DNA of 64,000 bases from Polytrichum commune (GCA_950295325.1 OX485803.1:53211554-53275553); one strand, 5' to 3'; positions 1-12,691 are shown, counted from the stretch's first letter. Translations and numbers: made by a program. The notes: generated by a model not told the origin, from the letters alone.

Positions 1-2
1 TT

Positions 3-215
3 GGATATGCTCGTTCCCCAATGCAAGTGTATCGACATGTAAAGTTTATGAAGGGATTGAGCAAATCCGAGTTACAGATACAGTTAGTCCAGGAGGAAAT
101 TATATATGAATCTCATATGAATATAGGTACTAGAGATTCCAAAGGTCAATTATATGACCCTCAGTGTGCAGTCAGTGTGTACAATGAACTTACTGGAGGA
201 TGTCATAGTTTGTAA
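3..215 (+). CDS. C-terminal end of an unrecognised protein, partial
   Basis: The frame is open from the first bases of the window and ends with a stop at 213-215, so it looks like the last exon or 3' end of a gene that begins to the left. The readable part is about 70 residues, starting GYARSPMQVYRHV and ending ELTGGCHSL. No domain is recognised and there is no membrane segment. An internal ATG at 21 could be a start, but the frame is open upstream of it. Without homology data it may equally be a transposon fragment or a chance open frame. Confidence 0.3.
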   Translation, partial: GYARSPMQVYRHVKFMKGLSKSELQIQLVQEEIIYESHMNIGTRDSKGQLYDPQCAVSVYNELTGGCHSL

Positions 216-1875
216 GCTTCAAAACATGAAGTCTCTGAACAGAAATAGTTTGGAACGTTGATTATCTGTTTTGTTCTCTGTCATACATGTGCACATCTTC
301 ATCTAGTACTCTACCAGCAATTACTAGAGCACCTTAACACGTGAAGTACTATTTTAGAGGGTGATGAGGTTTGAAAACAAAGTTACAAGATACCTTTAAA
401 TGTTAGTAAGTTAGATCAGTGAGGAGGCAATCGTTTCATTGTTGGCACCTCAACTGAGATAAGTTGACTACTTGTCTCTGTTGGGTGACACCAACTGTGT
501 TGCCAAAGTTTCAGAAATAAAGATCACAACATTCAACCATGACTGAGGTTATGTAGGTGTTGTCTGGTTCATTTTTCTTGTTTTCCAACTTCTACCAATT
601 AGATTTACACAATAGAACTCGTGTTTCATTAGCATTATCTAAGATGAAACATCAACAAAACCAGATTGAAAAGCATACCTCTCCTGATTTTCGTATGGTT
701 ATTGGAAGTGCATGTTTGTTAGTTTCTAAACTGAATATATAGGTCCTCCTAATTGTGTTCACTATTGAGTGTAGAGTAGTTTTTAATAATTGAATACGCA
801 GTCCAATCTCTTCTAAACATGTGTCGTTATGATGTTTGCTCTCTTATCTTCACTGAACCACATACCAATCAAATAAAGGAGTCCGATTAAGAAGGTGAGC
901 CACTTAAGACCCATCTACCTTGACACCTTGATGAAAGCATCACTTTTAAACATACTACAGAGCACACACATTCAGGGGCCAACTGTAGACATAACATTCA
1001 GGTTAGTGGTCATTGAAGGTCGATACACCTTAACTATGATTACACTTTGAAGGCATGGCACATTCAACTTGGAGAATTCTGCTTGTTGTGGTTGGATGTT
1101 GATTGGGGATATTGTGGGTTGTTACAGGTCAGTGCTTGTGATATTGAATTCTCCAACAACTTAATCTCTTTGAGGATTGTTGATGGCAACTTTGCTCTTT
1201 GAAATGTTTTGTAAACGGCATTGAATATTGGATAATTGAATATCAATAATATTATCATATGATAGTCTTACTTGTAATTTGTATCTTTATTTTGAATATT
1301 GTGGTCAAATTGAAGGTCCCTTCTTTGTGGTGTCCGGCCCTCTCTTCCAAATATTCCCATATCTTGTTTCTTTGGAAAGCATCGACCGTAACTTCTCTCT
1401 TTATAATGATAGCTTAGAAAGAAAGAGGTTGTTGTTGTTGAGAAAAATTCAAAGAAGTCCATGAGCACTTTAAGAGCCTCTAGTATGTAGATACTAAAGA
1501 TGTCCTAGAACCCAAATGGACAAAATGGAAAATATTCCAAGTATTTGTTTTATGATTTGTTCATTTGAAAATAATCGTAATTAGTAACACTATATTTATG
1601 GGAAACTCATATTCTAAGGGCCTTGATTAATAAGACAATTCAAGATTTATCAAATTGAGGAAAATAATAAAAATTGAAGATGATATAAGTTGAGTGCAAA
1701 TTGAGTGCAAAACCAAGGCTGGCAAACTACCCTCAAAGAAAAAAATGATCTATAAGTTCCAAAACATGTTGTATTGAGGTAACTTCATTTGTGCGTGCAA
1801 TACTTGAAATAAAATAATAAATTCAAGAAGTTTTGTGACACAGAAGAAAATTCAATTCAAAAAATTCAATGATAA
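216..1875. other. AT-rich spacer, no gene seen
   Basis: About 1.66 kb without a convincing coding frame; only short frames of 60-66 codons with no family resemblance occur on either strand. I see no tandem repeat or clear transposon ends. Confidence 0.5.
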
Positions 1876-2151
1876 TGATTCAGTAATAATGAAGAAAGGA
1901 ATTAAAAAAAATCAGTAAAAATGGGGATACAAACAAGTACTCATAAACCTTAATCCTAATAAACCTAGTAATGTAAAAATTAGAACACTTAAAACAGTAG
2001 AAGCAAACTCGGATGAAACAAAAGTAAGAAACTAAATTGTCACGCGGCGTGTGCAGGGGCCCAGATACTGGTGATGTTCTTGCAGGAGGAGTCTTGAATG
2101 TTAAGCAACAATGGCCCTCGATCCTTTCCCAACACTTGAGTCTCACGTTTC

Positions 2152-2376
2152 CCTCGGTTTCCAGGCAGATTTTTGGGCATAATTGGTCAACATCCCAGTG
2201 TTTCGAAATCCAGCTGGGAACATGTTGACATCTTCTGGTTTTTCTTTGTTTGTTTGAGATGTATTCCACAGATTCTTCTGACATGATCGATAATTCTCCG
2301 AAGTCTTGAACTTCAACCAGTGTTTTCTCAAACTCAACCGGTTCATCTGTTACTACCGATTGGTCCTCCCTGTTCA
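2152..2376 (-). mobile_element. Degenerate copy of a ~225-bp nonautonomous element
   Basis: The sequence is related along its whole length to the better-bounded element at 27266-27490, in the opposite orientation. Shared pieces include the CAGATTTTTGG end, the GTTGACATC core and the CTCAAACTCAACCGGTTC block. It lies at the same place as the copy at 23412-23628, so this insertion predates the segmental duplication. It contains a misleading minus-strand open frame of 165 codons that continues outside the element; I do not consider it a gene. Confidence 0.5.
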
Positions 2377-5300
2377 TTGGTTTCCTGGGCCAGCTTAGAA
2401 TGTCCTTGGGGCTAACTTACCTGATAATAATCTGGCTTCTTGTCTACCAGCTACAGGAGTTAGCGAAGAGTGATTTCTTGTAACTTTACCACTGAGTCAT
2501 TGCCAGGTGATGCATGCAATTTAGAAATATGATGCAGGTAATCCTTGTATGTAAGTTGGCATGGTAGGAGTTTCTTTGAGATGCGTAATTTGGTGATCAC
2601 ATATTGAGGCGCGGCTCATGAACTAGACTACCAGATTACTCCATGAGCGCTGCCATTTAATTTAGTCTGGATCTTCTATGTAATTGGGTCCTGCATTTAG
2701 TGATGCTAGGGTTCCATGGACCATCCACTACAGTTGGTCGTCTCTGTCACACTTCACTTGAAGCTACAAATCTCATCTACTTCGATTCAATCCACCATAT
2801 GGGCAACATGTCTTTGTGTCGGTGCCCACAATGCTACATTTAGAAATCTTTTTGATGATGAACTACAATATCCTCCGGTGCAAGATGACGTGTTGTCCAA
2901 GTTATAAAATGCTTGTAGTCAAAGTCAACATAATTGGGAGGAAGACCTATAATAATGATTGTTTATTATAGAATAAATTCTTGAATGTTCACTTTGGCAA
3001 TGAAATAAGATATTCATATGGCTTCAAAGATCATGAGGTGAATGGCCACAAACACGATTTGGAAATGTTGGCGTAGTTAACCATGCTTACTAGGTCTCAG
3101 TTCAATGTCTTTGTAACATGTCTTTTTTCCATGTGTGCACTCCAAAGAGCTTCCCAAGGCCAGCTCTCTCTTTCGGATCCCCCTGGCCTCGATTACTTTT
3201 TTGACTTTGTTGTTTCACTCCATCCTTTCATTATAATAGTAAATATATTATAAGTGTCACATTCTATTAAGAATTACACAATGCTATACCCATTTATAAT
3301 AATAATATCTTTGTGAACAAAAATCAGGATTTAGGTATATTTGGATTTATGCATGAATTTTGGACAATTCCAATTATCAATATGACGTACAATACATCAC
3401 AAAACTACACAAATATGGTGGTTGGTGAACACGGAATACATCTTTACTTGGTGAAAAAAACACATTAACAATAAAAAGATATAAAATTGTGTAACTCCAA
3501 ATAGTAAGTGACAATAAATATCATATTTAGTGTAGTATTGTGAAACTTGAAGGCTTGTTATGCCAAGCCATGAGGTGGGACACAACACCCATTGCAATTC
3601 TCAGATCGAAATCAAATTAGCAGGGTCAATATAATGAATATGTTTAATCTGTCGGGTATGATATTATTTTGTGGTCGAATGGTCCCTCAGGAGACTTCCT
3701 GTAGCTCAGTTGCCACCGTGCTGTGCACTCAAAGACGACCATGACAAAGACTAAAACATGTTTTGCAATTTGATGGTAACTGGCTTAGGTGGACCCCAGA
3801 ACATGATGACATGGATATGAGTCAGCGCCACAACATGAAGAGTACTAGGCAACTACACTGATTATCCCATTTACTGTGCGTGGTACTAACCCCACAACAA
3901 GCACTATATTGCCAAATCTCAAAATTAGTGAGGGCTTAATTTCTTACTGAGTGATACTAAATTTTGGAATACAAGCTCATTTTTCGAACATTGCAAGGAA
4001 ATTAATGAATATTCTAAGTTATTTTGTAGAGTGCATTCAAAGAAGCTCCTTCATGTTTTCAGACGGCACACCACACTCCTAAGACATATCCTAACACTAA
4101 GAAACTGAAAGGAGCTTGTTGCAAGAGTTTCCCACACTTTGACACTTTGAATTCCCGAAAAAACACTACATCTTATGGTGGCACTAGTTTCACTGGGTGA
4201 AGAAATTTAGTATCACCTTCACTAATTTCCCACACGCACTATTAGCCCACCCTCACTAAGTGGGATAACCAGTGAAGTGTAAGTGTAGTGCAAGAATGAA
4301 AGTCTGTAGTTGCTGTACAGACCAATTACAGACTTTGTTGTGTCTGCGCTGCCGACATCGGAAATGGCTTCCCGACCTTACCCATGCGGAGTCGGTATCA
4401 TCCTGGATCGCAGCAGAATAACACTGCCAATCATTTGTCAGTTTCTTCTTCAGATTCGTTAGAGGATGGGCTTTCAGTCAGTGGCAAATTGAGGTAAACC
4501 TTATATCTCCAGCAATCATCTTGACGGTTTGTAGGTCTGAATCAGCTTTCCTTACATTCTGCTTTTCGGAAGCTCTTCCTTGCTGGCTGCCAGAAATTAT
4601 ACTGTGTTGCCCAGTGTTCCTTCTTTTATTCTCGTCTCTACATTGTTGTTTTGTCCTAAATGTGAGTTTCCGGTCTTGCGCAAGTGCCTGCCTAATTTCC
4701 TGTGCCAACGGTATTTAGTACGTCTTCGATCCTAAAAACAGAGAATTACAGTTTCCGCTGTATGTACGAGCTATGCAGATAATCGAGGTTTCTTTAAAGG
4801 AGAAAATACGGTTGAGCGAATCCATAAACTACAACTTCTGGGCACACCTTCTCTTCTGTTATGGTTAACAACAACATTGTGGTGTTAAGAAGAGCTGGGA
4901 GATGCAGCCAGCCAAGAACGCAAATCTTTCGTCGATTTTGTGTGCCACAGATAATATTATGCATCATGAGGTCGATGAAAAATATCTTTCGGCTCAATTT
5001 GCGAATGTCTTTCTGTACGCCTGCCTACTGCGTTAAGAGAGTCAGGGTGTACGCTCAATTATCAAGATGAACGAATTTTTCATCACTCCGCAGCGCATAA
5101 GTGGCTTGTTGTTCTCGATGTAACTTGGTGCTGTTTCTTGGTTGTCACGCCTTCGTCTCGGGCAGAGGCTAGAGTGCTGAACAGGATACCTACCATGTAA
5201 ATCATAACCTGCATAGCCAGTCGTCGTGGACTTCTGTCTTCAGGTTTAGGGTTCTTGCAGGGAATCTACCGTTTTTGACGGTTTCTTTTTGGGTTTCTTT

Positions 5301-6412
5301 TATAATAAAAAACTTGATAGTTGCAGTAACCGTGTACGTTACCTGTTGAAGGTTCTTAATACTAAAAAGGTGAGTCGGTAGAAGCCTGTCGGAGGAGCAG
5401 GTAGGTATTGAAATCAAGTAGAAGGCTGCAAGAGCCGGCAGGGAACCCAAGCGCCAAACGGCAGGCTGTACCACATTTGTGGCATCGCCTGTCGATTGCC
5501 TGATTTTTCTGATTTTCTTCTTCAACCAAGGCTTTAATGTCATATATTTCCTTTTGGTAAGTGTTATCCCTTTTTTTTCATTCTAACGCCCACTCTGAAA
5601 AGGAGGCACAACCATGTCATACAGCACAATGGTCCCAATCCCTACTTGTCCACAGTTTACTGATGAGTTTGTGTTGCAAATTGTTTTTTGAAGAGTCTGG
5701 AACATCGATTGATGCATGCAGAGCTGCAGATACGGAGCGAATGCGCAGATTTGCTGGGATGTCAAGTGCGTTGCAGCTCTCGATCCAGGTTTCAACTTGA
5801 TCTGAAAACTGAATCCAACCTAAGTTGCAAAACCGAATATGCTTCTGGTCTTGCAGGTATGACAGGAATTCTGTCGCATGAACTCACACCAGTTCACTAA
5901 ACATCTGGTTTAGTATGACCCACCTATTCATCAATGACCCACTAATTGTCTTGCAATCACTGGTTGGCAACTAGGGAGGGCGGGTTCCAAATGACACTTG
6001 GTGCTACATGAAAGTCACGTAGAGCACTCTAATGAACATGGCGCACCAATTCTAATGCCATACTAAATCAGATGTTTAGTGTAGCTGACAGGATTTCAAA
6101 GGCGTCCTGTCAAGACACTAATCAAGATACATCCAGCTGATGACCCTGAAATGGCAGGCATGTCAATTCCCTCTATGGAAGGTGGTTGCCAGCCATGGTT
6201 AGGACACTAGGTACGGACATTCCTAGTCGTCAAATTGCAAATTCATGAGCGCGAAGGATAGGATTTTCCGGTAATTTTCCCCTGACGACCTAACCCTCGG
6301 AATCGGAATTGGTAGGCAGTTTGATGTGTGAATACGCTCTGAGGCCTTAAAGCATCGAGGAAGAATACATATGGCGAAATAGATACTCTCAGAATAAGAA
6401 TCGACTTGCATC

Positions 6413-7726
6413 TTGAAGTTTAATCTTACCATGTTCATGTCAGAGTCGATTATGGAGATAAAAGGGCCACCATCATCAAACGAAACCATCAAGAGTGGGG
6501 AGGAGATGAACGATTTGGCAATGAATGCCGTTGATGTAAGAATTTTACCCACATGCGATGAACATGATAGTGAATCACTCAAAAGCCAGGGGCTCAAGTG
6601 GGACGCACTTCCGAATGACGTTCAAGGATCTATTCTGAGGAAGCTGAAATATGAGGACTTATTCCAATTCAAAAGGGTATCCAAAAGTGCGAGGGATTTT
6701 ATAGAAGATTCAACCCCATTTCTTTCGTCTCAAGAAGAGTCTGTTTCCCAAGAAGGTTCACTGACCTCCTTGTATTTTTACATTAAACATGGAGAAGTAC
6801 AGTGGTCAGGGTTTGATTTGCTGTTGAAGAAATGGAGGCCACTGCCAACATTGTGGTGCCTCCCACCTCCAGATATGTTCAAAGAGTACCTAGTGTGCGC
6901 AGGGAATGGGCTTTTGTGCGCAAATGTCTCCAAGTCTCTTAAAAATGAAAAACTGGTAGTCTGCAACCCTATGACACAAATCAGTAGGGTTTTGCCACCT
7001 CGCAACTTCCCACGGAACCCTGTGCTCATGCACATGGTGACAAATGCAACCTCATACAAGGTGATTGTTGTCGGGAGCTCAGGAATGTTGGGAGGAGAGA
7101 TTCTGTCAAGGAAAACTGAAGTTTATGACTCACGCACATCACAATGGGAAGTGACTGGTGACATGCCTGGGGTGGATTTTAGCTTGAACGAGTATCAGAC
7201 GGGAATTTTCATAAACAGAATATTATACTGCATTACGTTTCTACAAGATGGGTCTGGCAAAGGTGTGGTGGCATATGACATGGACGCAGGTAAGTGGTTG
7301 TTGGACTGGAAATGCCCTCTACCTGCTCTGGGAAATGCCATCTCATGCTCAGCTCAGCTGGTGGAGTGCGACGGTGAAGTCTACCTGTTCCAAGAACGAG
7401 AGACTGGTTGGACTGCAGAGCATTGTATTGACAAACTTGAGAATGTAACACTTGGAGGAGGGTCCGGGAAATGGAAGAATATTGTCAGAGAGCGGCAGAC
7501 AGGTGGCCGGGGACTATTGTTTCACCCTGAACTTGTGTGCGTCAGTTTCGGTGAAGGAAAGTTATGTATATTTAATTCAATCAGGCTTACAGGCAAGGTG
7601 TATGACATCCGCAATGGTGGCTATTTGGGGCCTCTTCCTTTGAACCGAAAGGGACACAAGGCGTTTCATATTAGCCTCAATCCACTATCTTCCACATTTG
7701 AGCCCAATTTTAAGAGCACAATTTGA
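6413..7726 (+). CDS. F-box/kelch-type protein, copy 1
   Basis: 437 aa from the first ATG; M8 or M14 are possible alternative starts. Residues about 61-103 form an F-box (LKWDALPNDVQGSILRKL then KRVSKSARDF), the part that in this family binds SKP1 in an SCF ubiquitin ligase. The remainder resembles the kelch/F-box-associated region of plant F-box/kelch proteins, with blade-like signatures such as VCNPMTQ (183-189), TEVYDSRTSQWEV (235-247), VVAYDMDAGKWLL and ECDGEVYLFQE. The role is therefore presumably substrate recognition for ubiquitination; the target is unknown. The coding region has no intron. Compared with copy 2 at 29001-30659, the N-terminal region is much shorter: about 585 bp between the ATGGAGATAAAAGG sequence and the PTCDE motif is missing, so the upstream leader is joined directly to the F-box part. 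The frame is fully open, so the gene may be functional. Confidence 0.85.
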   Translation: MKFNLTMFMSESIMEIKGPPSSNETIKSGEEMNDLAMNAVDVRILPTCDEHDSESLKSQGLKWDALPNDVQGSILRKLKYEDLFQFKRVSKSARDFIEDSTPFLSSQEESVSQEGSLTSLYFYIKHGEVQWSGFDLLLKKWRPLPTLWCLPPPDMFKEYLVCAGNGLLCANVSKSLKNEKLVVCNPMTQISRVLPPRNFPRNPVLMHMVTNATSYKVIVVGSSGMLGGEILSRKTEVYDSRTSQWEVTGDMPGVDFSLNEYQTGIFINRILYCITFLQDGSGKGVVAYDMDAGKWLLDWKCPLPALGNAISCSAQLVECDGEVYLFQERETGWTAEHCIDKLENVTLGGGSGKWKNIVRERQTGGRGLLFHPELVCVSFGEGKLCIFNSIRLTGKVYDIRNGGYLGPLPLNRKGHKAFHISLNPLSSTFEPNFKSTI

Positions 7727-7730
7727 ATGT

Positions 7731-8060
7731 GGACAGCCTTGAGACTTTGCAGGAGAACTATATTTTTGTGTATAGAGCTTGGCATGCGTACGTTACTCCT
7801 GTGCACCATAGGCGAGTAAATATCAGTTCAGTAGGAAGGTCGCAAAGTGCTTGTAGAGTAATCAATGCAAAAATGTATACTATTTAGAACTATGCGGGCC
7901 ACTGTCCATATGTTGAGTACAATTTATCAAGTAGAAAAATAACAGACATTCAATTCTGGCAGGTTCTTATAGTGCACACCTGGTTTCTAGAAGTTAGCTA
8001 GCAGAATGTGGTGAATCACTTGAATCATTAGTTGTTGCAATCTATGTAGAAATGTGCACG
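7731..8060. other. 3' flank of F-box copy 1, nothing further seen
   Basis: Noncoding sequence after the stop codon; it is not shared with the 3' flank of copy 2. Nothing recognisable. Confidence 0.4.
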
Positions 8061-8250
8061 CGTTTCTTGGATGTAAGTTTGGTGGGACTTTAGACATAAT
8101 TTCATAATTTAGTGATCACATGAGGCTCACGAACTGCACCATGAGTTTGCTCCAGCTTATGTCGATGTCTCGAGCTCCATGTCTAGATATACTACATGAT
8201 AGCTCCTGGATGCATTAATCCCAGGGTTCCATGGATCTCCTGAACTTGAT
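8060..8250 (+). repeat. Third partial copy of F-box upstream sequence
   Basis: Diverged match to 2550-2720 and 23800-23970. Shared words include ATGTAAGTT, TTTAGTGATCACAT, GAGGC...CTCA(C/T)GAACT and AGGGTTCCATGGA in the same order. It suggests that an older tandem copy of the F-box upstream region once lay here, without its coding part. Confidence 0.5.
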
Positions 8251-8436
8251 CATCGAGTCTGCTCCAAATTGCATCTGCGCCTGAGTAGATTTCATTCGCG
8301 ATCACCACCAGAACAATCAATCCTTCAGGGGTGACAATATCTTAAGTGCAGGAAGATAATCTGAATGACTTGGTGCTCTATAGTCGTCAATGCTGAGGTG
8401 GCCTAATTTGTGTCTGTAATTAAGAACATATTGTAA

Positions 8437-9945
8437 CTCAGTGGCCTCTTGCAAGATGCAGAAGTGACCAAAATTTGAAGGATTGTTCAGTGCAGACCAT
8501 GTTGCGGTGTTTCCAAGATGACGAGGTTTGAGGGCAGGAGGTCGGTAGGCCATTGCACTCTGACTTTGACGACAGAAGACACTGGACTCCGACCTTCTTC
8601 GATGCAAAGGGACATGACCTGCAAGTCACTAAACACCCCCCAACGAGCTCTGGCCGTGGGTGTCAGACTGTATAGTCAGCCCCCCGCAGCTTAAGCAGGG
8701 CTGCAGCTGCCTGATCTTCCCTCCTCTCTCGCTCCTCTACTTTTCCTCCTTTCATGCTTGAGATTGAGATTCACATTGAAATCCTACTTTATACCCTCGG
8801 AAGTGAAACTGGATATCGGATGTAAAGACATTTCTAAGTTTTCAATCTCTAATATTTCACAGCACGTTCAATTGCTGACTTGAAACAGCCTGATCTTCCC
8901 TCCTCTCTTGCTCCTCTCACTCTTCATCCTCCCATGCTTGTACTTGAGATTCAGATGGAATCCCTACTTTATACCTTCATAGCGAAACTGGAGATCAGAT
9001 TTACAATTGTTTCTAAAATTTCAGTCTAAAATATTTCACAGCAAGTAAAATTGCTGGGTTGGGACATATAATTTATCATACACAAGGAAAACATTGGGCT
9101 TTAGCTGAGTTTTGGCATTGAATCTCTCCACCCCCCTGCACTGCAGTAGCTTGTAAACTTAGACGTTGCGACTTTCAGTGCAGCTCAAACAATTTGATCT
9201 GATCAATGTCCATTGAAGAAGCTCGTTCGGCGCTTTTCTTCTCTCGGAAGCGGTCATTTGGAATTTATAGTCGTGATTTAATTTTTTACGTGACTCCTTT
9301 GCGTGGAGAATGGATCAGACTCAACACACAGCGGAAGTTACCATCAAGACGGGAGAGACCATGCAGGTGTACTTCAGTATAAGCATTTAGGGTTAGAAGA
9401 GCTGATGGACGTTACGGCGATGGCAACACAAATTTGATTTCACAGTAAGATTCTTCTCAATACCATATTCGAAATCGTCCTTCCTTCGTCGATGCCTAAA
9501 AACCCTTACCAAACAGGTCCAAACATATCTAGAACTTGGAAATTCAAGTTCTGGTCCAAGTGACTTGTTTAGGGACATGGATCAATGCCTCGACAATCTA
9601 TTGTTTACCAATTTGTTGAGCACACCTACACCATATCAGTTGTTCAGGATGAGTGAGAGGACGAGGAGTGGAGAGAAAGGAGGGAAGATCGGGTAGCTGC
9701 AGCCATGGCCAAGCTGCGGGGGCTCTCACCATAAAATATACAGTCTGTTGCAGGTCTTGTTCCTTTGGATCGAAGAAGGTTGGGGTCCAGCATCTCCTTG
9801 AGTCAGAGTCAAAGTGCAATGGCCGACCGACCTCTTGTGCTCAAAGCTTGTCATCTTGGAAACACTGCAATTAGCGACATGGAGTGCACTGATCAATGCT
9901 TCAACTTCTGCTTTCACTTCTGCAACTTGCAAGGACCCAGCAGTT
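8437..9945. mobile_element. Inverted-repeat (foldback-like) element with ~320-bp arms
   Basis: The stretch 8437-8760 is repeated, diverged and inverted, at about 9645-9945. The left arm has TTGCAAGATGCAGAAGTGA, the CAAGATGACGAGG word, GGTCGGTAGGCCATTGCACT and GATCTTCCCTCCTCTCT. The right arm has their reverse complements in reverse order. The interior has no gene and carries a direct repeat (8708-9060). Foldback elements and decayed DNA transposons with long terminal inverted repeats look like this. No target duplication was identified. Confidence 0.5.
8708..9060 (+). repeat. Two-unit direct tandem repeat, ~175 bp each
   Basis: Unit 1 (8708-8882) and unit 2 (8884-9060) share CTGATCTTCCCTCCTCTC, CATGCTTG, the CTACTTTATACC word and AATATTTCACAGCA in the same order. 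The unit includes the outer part of the left arm of the inverted-repeat element. Confidence 0.6.
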
Positions 9946-9963
9946 AAACCCTAAACCCTAAAA
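9946..9963 (+). repeat. Short interstitial telomere-type repeat
   Basis: Two to three units of CCCTAAA at the edge of the inverted-repeat element. It matches the plant-type telomere repeat TTTAGGG read from the other strand. Confidence 0.5.
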
Positions 9964-10573
9964 CCTGGAGTGCCCATGATTGTTAGTTTCCCAAACGAAC
10001 TGCCAGCTGAAACAAGTGAAAGTCAGCCATATGGGGAGGCATAACATTAAGTAAGCAATGCTGGCAGGGTACCCTTTGAGTACCCACAATATTATCTCAA
10101 CAAGAAAGGGAAAGGTTGCAAAGCAAGGGTGAATGAATGGATAATTAATCAAATATAGTAGCTTCATGAATATACTTATCAAAGAGGTTTCCAATGCGGT
10201 TGCCGGGAGACTTTTTCAATAAGTGCAACTACCTTTTTAACCTCATCAACTATCCCATTGCTTTATGGCTATTTAGATTTGTTTAGATCGTGATTTAGCC
10301 TTGATTAGTACATTTATCACCACTTGGCATTAGTTTTGTCCTAGAAACTTACTTAATTAATTCTAAGCATGGAAAGTAACTACGCAAATAGATTAAAAGT
10401 AGCCTGAGTAAAACTCAAAGGTAGCGCAACCTTTGCTCTTGAAAGAGCATCAAACCAGCACGCACAAGTTTGATGTTCTTTTGAGAAAGTCATTCGGGGC
10501 TTGCTACTTAATGTTGTGGGAGCAGGGGAGGAGCAGTGGCCTTGCGATTCTTGCGTCATGTCGACGCAAGCCC
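9964..10573. other. Spacer, no gene seen
   Basis: No convincing coding frame or repeat; the short frames present have no family resemblance. Confidence 0.4.
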
Positions 10574-11115
10574 ACTACACCGTTTTTGGTACTTCGTGTC
10601 ACATGTGTAGTAGTGTCACCCTATTTTGAGGCGAATGCTACGTTACATTAATGATCAAAAACTTCACCATAAGTGTCACCTCATGACACTCAATGTTCAA
10701 GTGTGCTCATTAATATCTTGGCATGAGCATGTTCAAGAGTGTAATGAAGTGCATGCCTATGTTACACAATGGTCCATAAGTTGACTAAAGTATACACAAA
10801 TGCCACATGCCATTAGTATGCTCAAGAATACCTTCCTCTTGCATACTAAAATATAAACACATGACACTTGTCATAAGTCCGCTCAAAAATATCTTCTCCT
10901 TGCATATCAAAACGCAAGATTATCATCCAACATATCCCAATGTGCTACTCTAAATGTCATAATGTAGATTTTTTTTCACTTAAAGAAATTACTTATGTTG
11001 TCAAATGGAATTACATTGGCAAGTAGGGAGCGTGACACTTTGAAACCTCTAGGCATCTAGTTTTAGGCCCTTCGCAAAGAGTGTACGTGACACTAAATAC
11101 CATAAACGGTGTAGT
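10574..11115. mobile_element. Small TIR element (MITE-like), ~540 bp
   Basis: The left end reads ACTACACCGTTTTTGGTACT. The right end, read on the other strand, is ACTACACCGTTTATGGTATT, and similarity extends to GTGTCAC, giving terminal inverted repeats of about 30 bp. The interior is noncoding. Part of it (10660-10800) is also found, inverted and diverged, at about 62740-62880. A flanking target duplication is not obvious, so the superfamily is unassigned. Confidence 0.55.
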
Positions 11116-12691
11116 CAGACTGTGTTCCTGAGCCATATCCGAGATTGCCTACAAGCATATATCCTCACCTCTTGATATGGAGGCTTAGAAACAGTATAGC
11201 AAACGAGTCAAAAGATAGCTGTAAAATATTGATCAATGCAAGAACGCTTCGTGGTTTGAGGTAGATAATGTATGATACCACACATAAATTAGTTGCAACT
11301 CATACATAAATAGTAATATATCTTTACATGTGCAAGAAGGACGTCTATTTATTATCCTTTGGGATTCTTGATCATAACATGACCAACGGGCTCATATTCA
11401 CGTTGGTGACAACACTAATGTTAGTTTTCTCTTTTTCTTTTTCTTTGGCACCTTATATAATTGTTGCAAGTCATCAAACTTCTTATCTGACCTCCATAAT
11501 GCATAAATGTGGACAACTGCATCGATGTTTTGTGAAAACAGAATACTTTTAAAGACAAACAAAATCAACATGTATAAGTTGATCGATTGGAAAGATGACC
11601 ACTTCCGAAGGTACATTAAAAAATCCTATTTGTGTGAGTGAAATATTAGAATAAAAATATCTAGCATATGCCATACTAATTTGCTAGTCAAGGTGGAATT
11701 AGCGTGGGTCCAAGACCCTGGGTCTACCCCTCAGTCTTCATGAAGACTTTTGACCAACATGTTATAAGTTACAAGACAAAAGTAGTAAAGTATAGAGTAG
11801 TCATCTACATTAACTTTCTAGTAGGAAAAATTAAAATGCCCATGCTAATTAATGTGGCCCACAATAATAGAACCATTTGGTGTGATACAACCTTACTATG
11901 ACGCTTGATAAAACATGCTTAGAGTACCCAAAAAAAATGTCATTTATTCATGTCAGTGCAAAAAACATCAACACCCCATCAAATTGCCCATATGAAAGGC
12001 TCTCTTGTATACAGATTGACCGTGAGTTTTTCTTGATATGATCACTTGAATGAAATGAAATTGATTTCAAATACAAATAAATGATCTCTACAATTACATA
12101 GAAAATACTAACAAAAAATATTAGAGTTGACCATGAGCAAGCATATTCAAAAAATTATACTATTGTTGCGATGCCAAAAATAACCTCAATTATAAATGGT
12201 GGGCACAAAGATCGAGGTGTTCAAATCTTGTGTGAATTAGTCCAGATGACTCATGAATATCCTCACAAAATCACTACAAATATATGAATCCTATGCAATC
12301 ATCTTGCATTAATGTGATGAAACAAACATTTGATCAAAAGGTTAGAGAAATATTGAAGCAAACTTCACACCTCAAATAGCAACTAACCACAACGAAGAAG
12401 ATGGACGAGAAGGCCAGCACCCATGAGCAAGAGAAGAATACACAGAGAACATGAAGAGGCCGAAGTGGAAAGCGGCCACAAAAATAAGTATTCGGCCATG
12501 GAAATAGGTATCCAACCATGGAAATACAAAAAAGATGTGTATTTATAGGGGGTCAAATCCACGGGAATAGATATTCAATCACAATAATACAATAAAGACA
12601 CGCGGTTCTATGAGGGATAACCCATGGAGATGGGTTAGGCAGTGGCTTTGATGAAAAATATCATAAATACATAAGGAGGATTATTAATATT
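11116..12691. other. AT-rich spacer, no gene seen
   Basis: 1.6 kb without a supported gene. A duplicated phrase CATTGGGTAGAGCGCTAGAC / CATTGGGTAGAGCACTTGAA lies at 12814-12885, immediately outside and inside the left end of element A; its meaning is unknown. Confidence 0.4.

Larger units (their letters stand above)
1876..7730 (+). repeat. Segmental duplication, copy 1 (F-box block)
   Basis: This block recurs, in the same orientation, at 23178-30662. Matching landmarks include the start of similarity (1880 with 23180), the shared sequence around 2400-2770 with 23640-24020, 3540-3900 with 24735-25120, 4130-6470 with 26200-28790, and the F-box coding region. From 5540 to 6470 the two copies differ at only scattered bases. 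Similarity stops just after the F-box stop codon (7726 with 30659). Stretches that differ, such as 2795-3540 against 24045-24735, show insertion or replacement after duplication. The copies are about 21-23 kb apart. Confidence 0.85.

Noticed and set aside
1880-2377. 165-codon minus-strand open frame
   Set aside because: It overlaps a decayed 225-bp nonautonomous element, and the equivalent frame in copy 2 (23403-23630) is broken, so it is not a conserved gene.
3690-3730. tRNA-like A-box word (GTAGCTCAGTTG)
   Set aside because: No B box or cloverleaf follows, and copy 2 has a changed sequence here.
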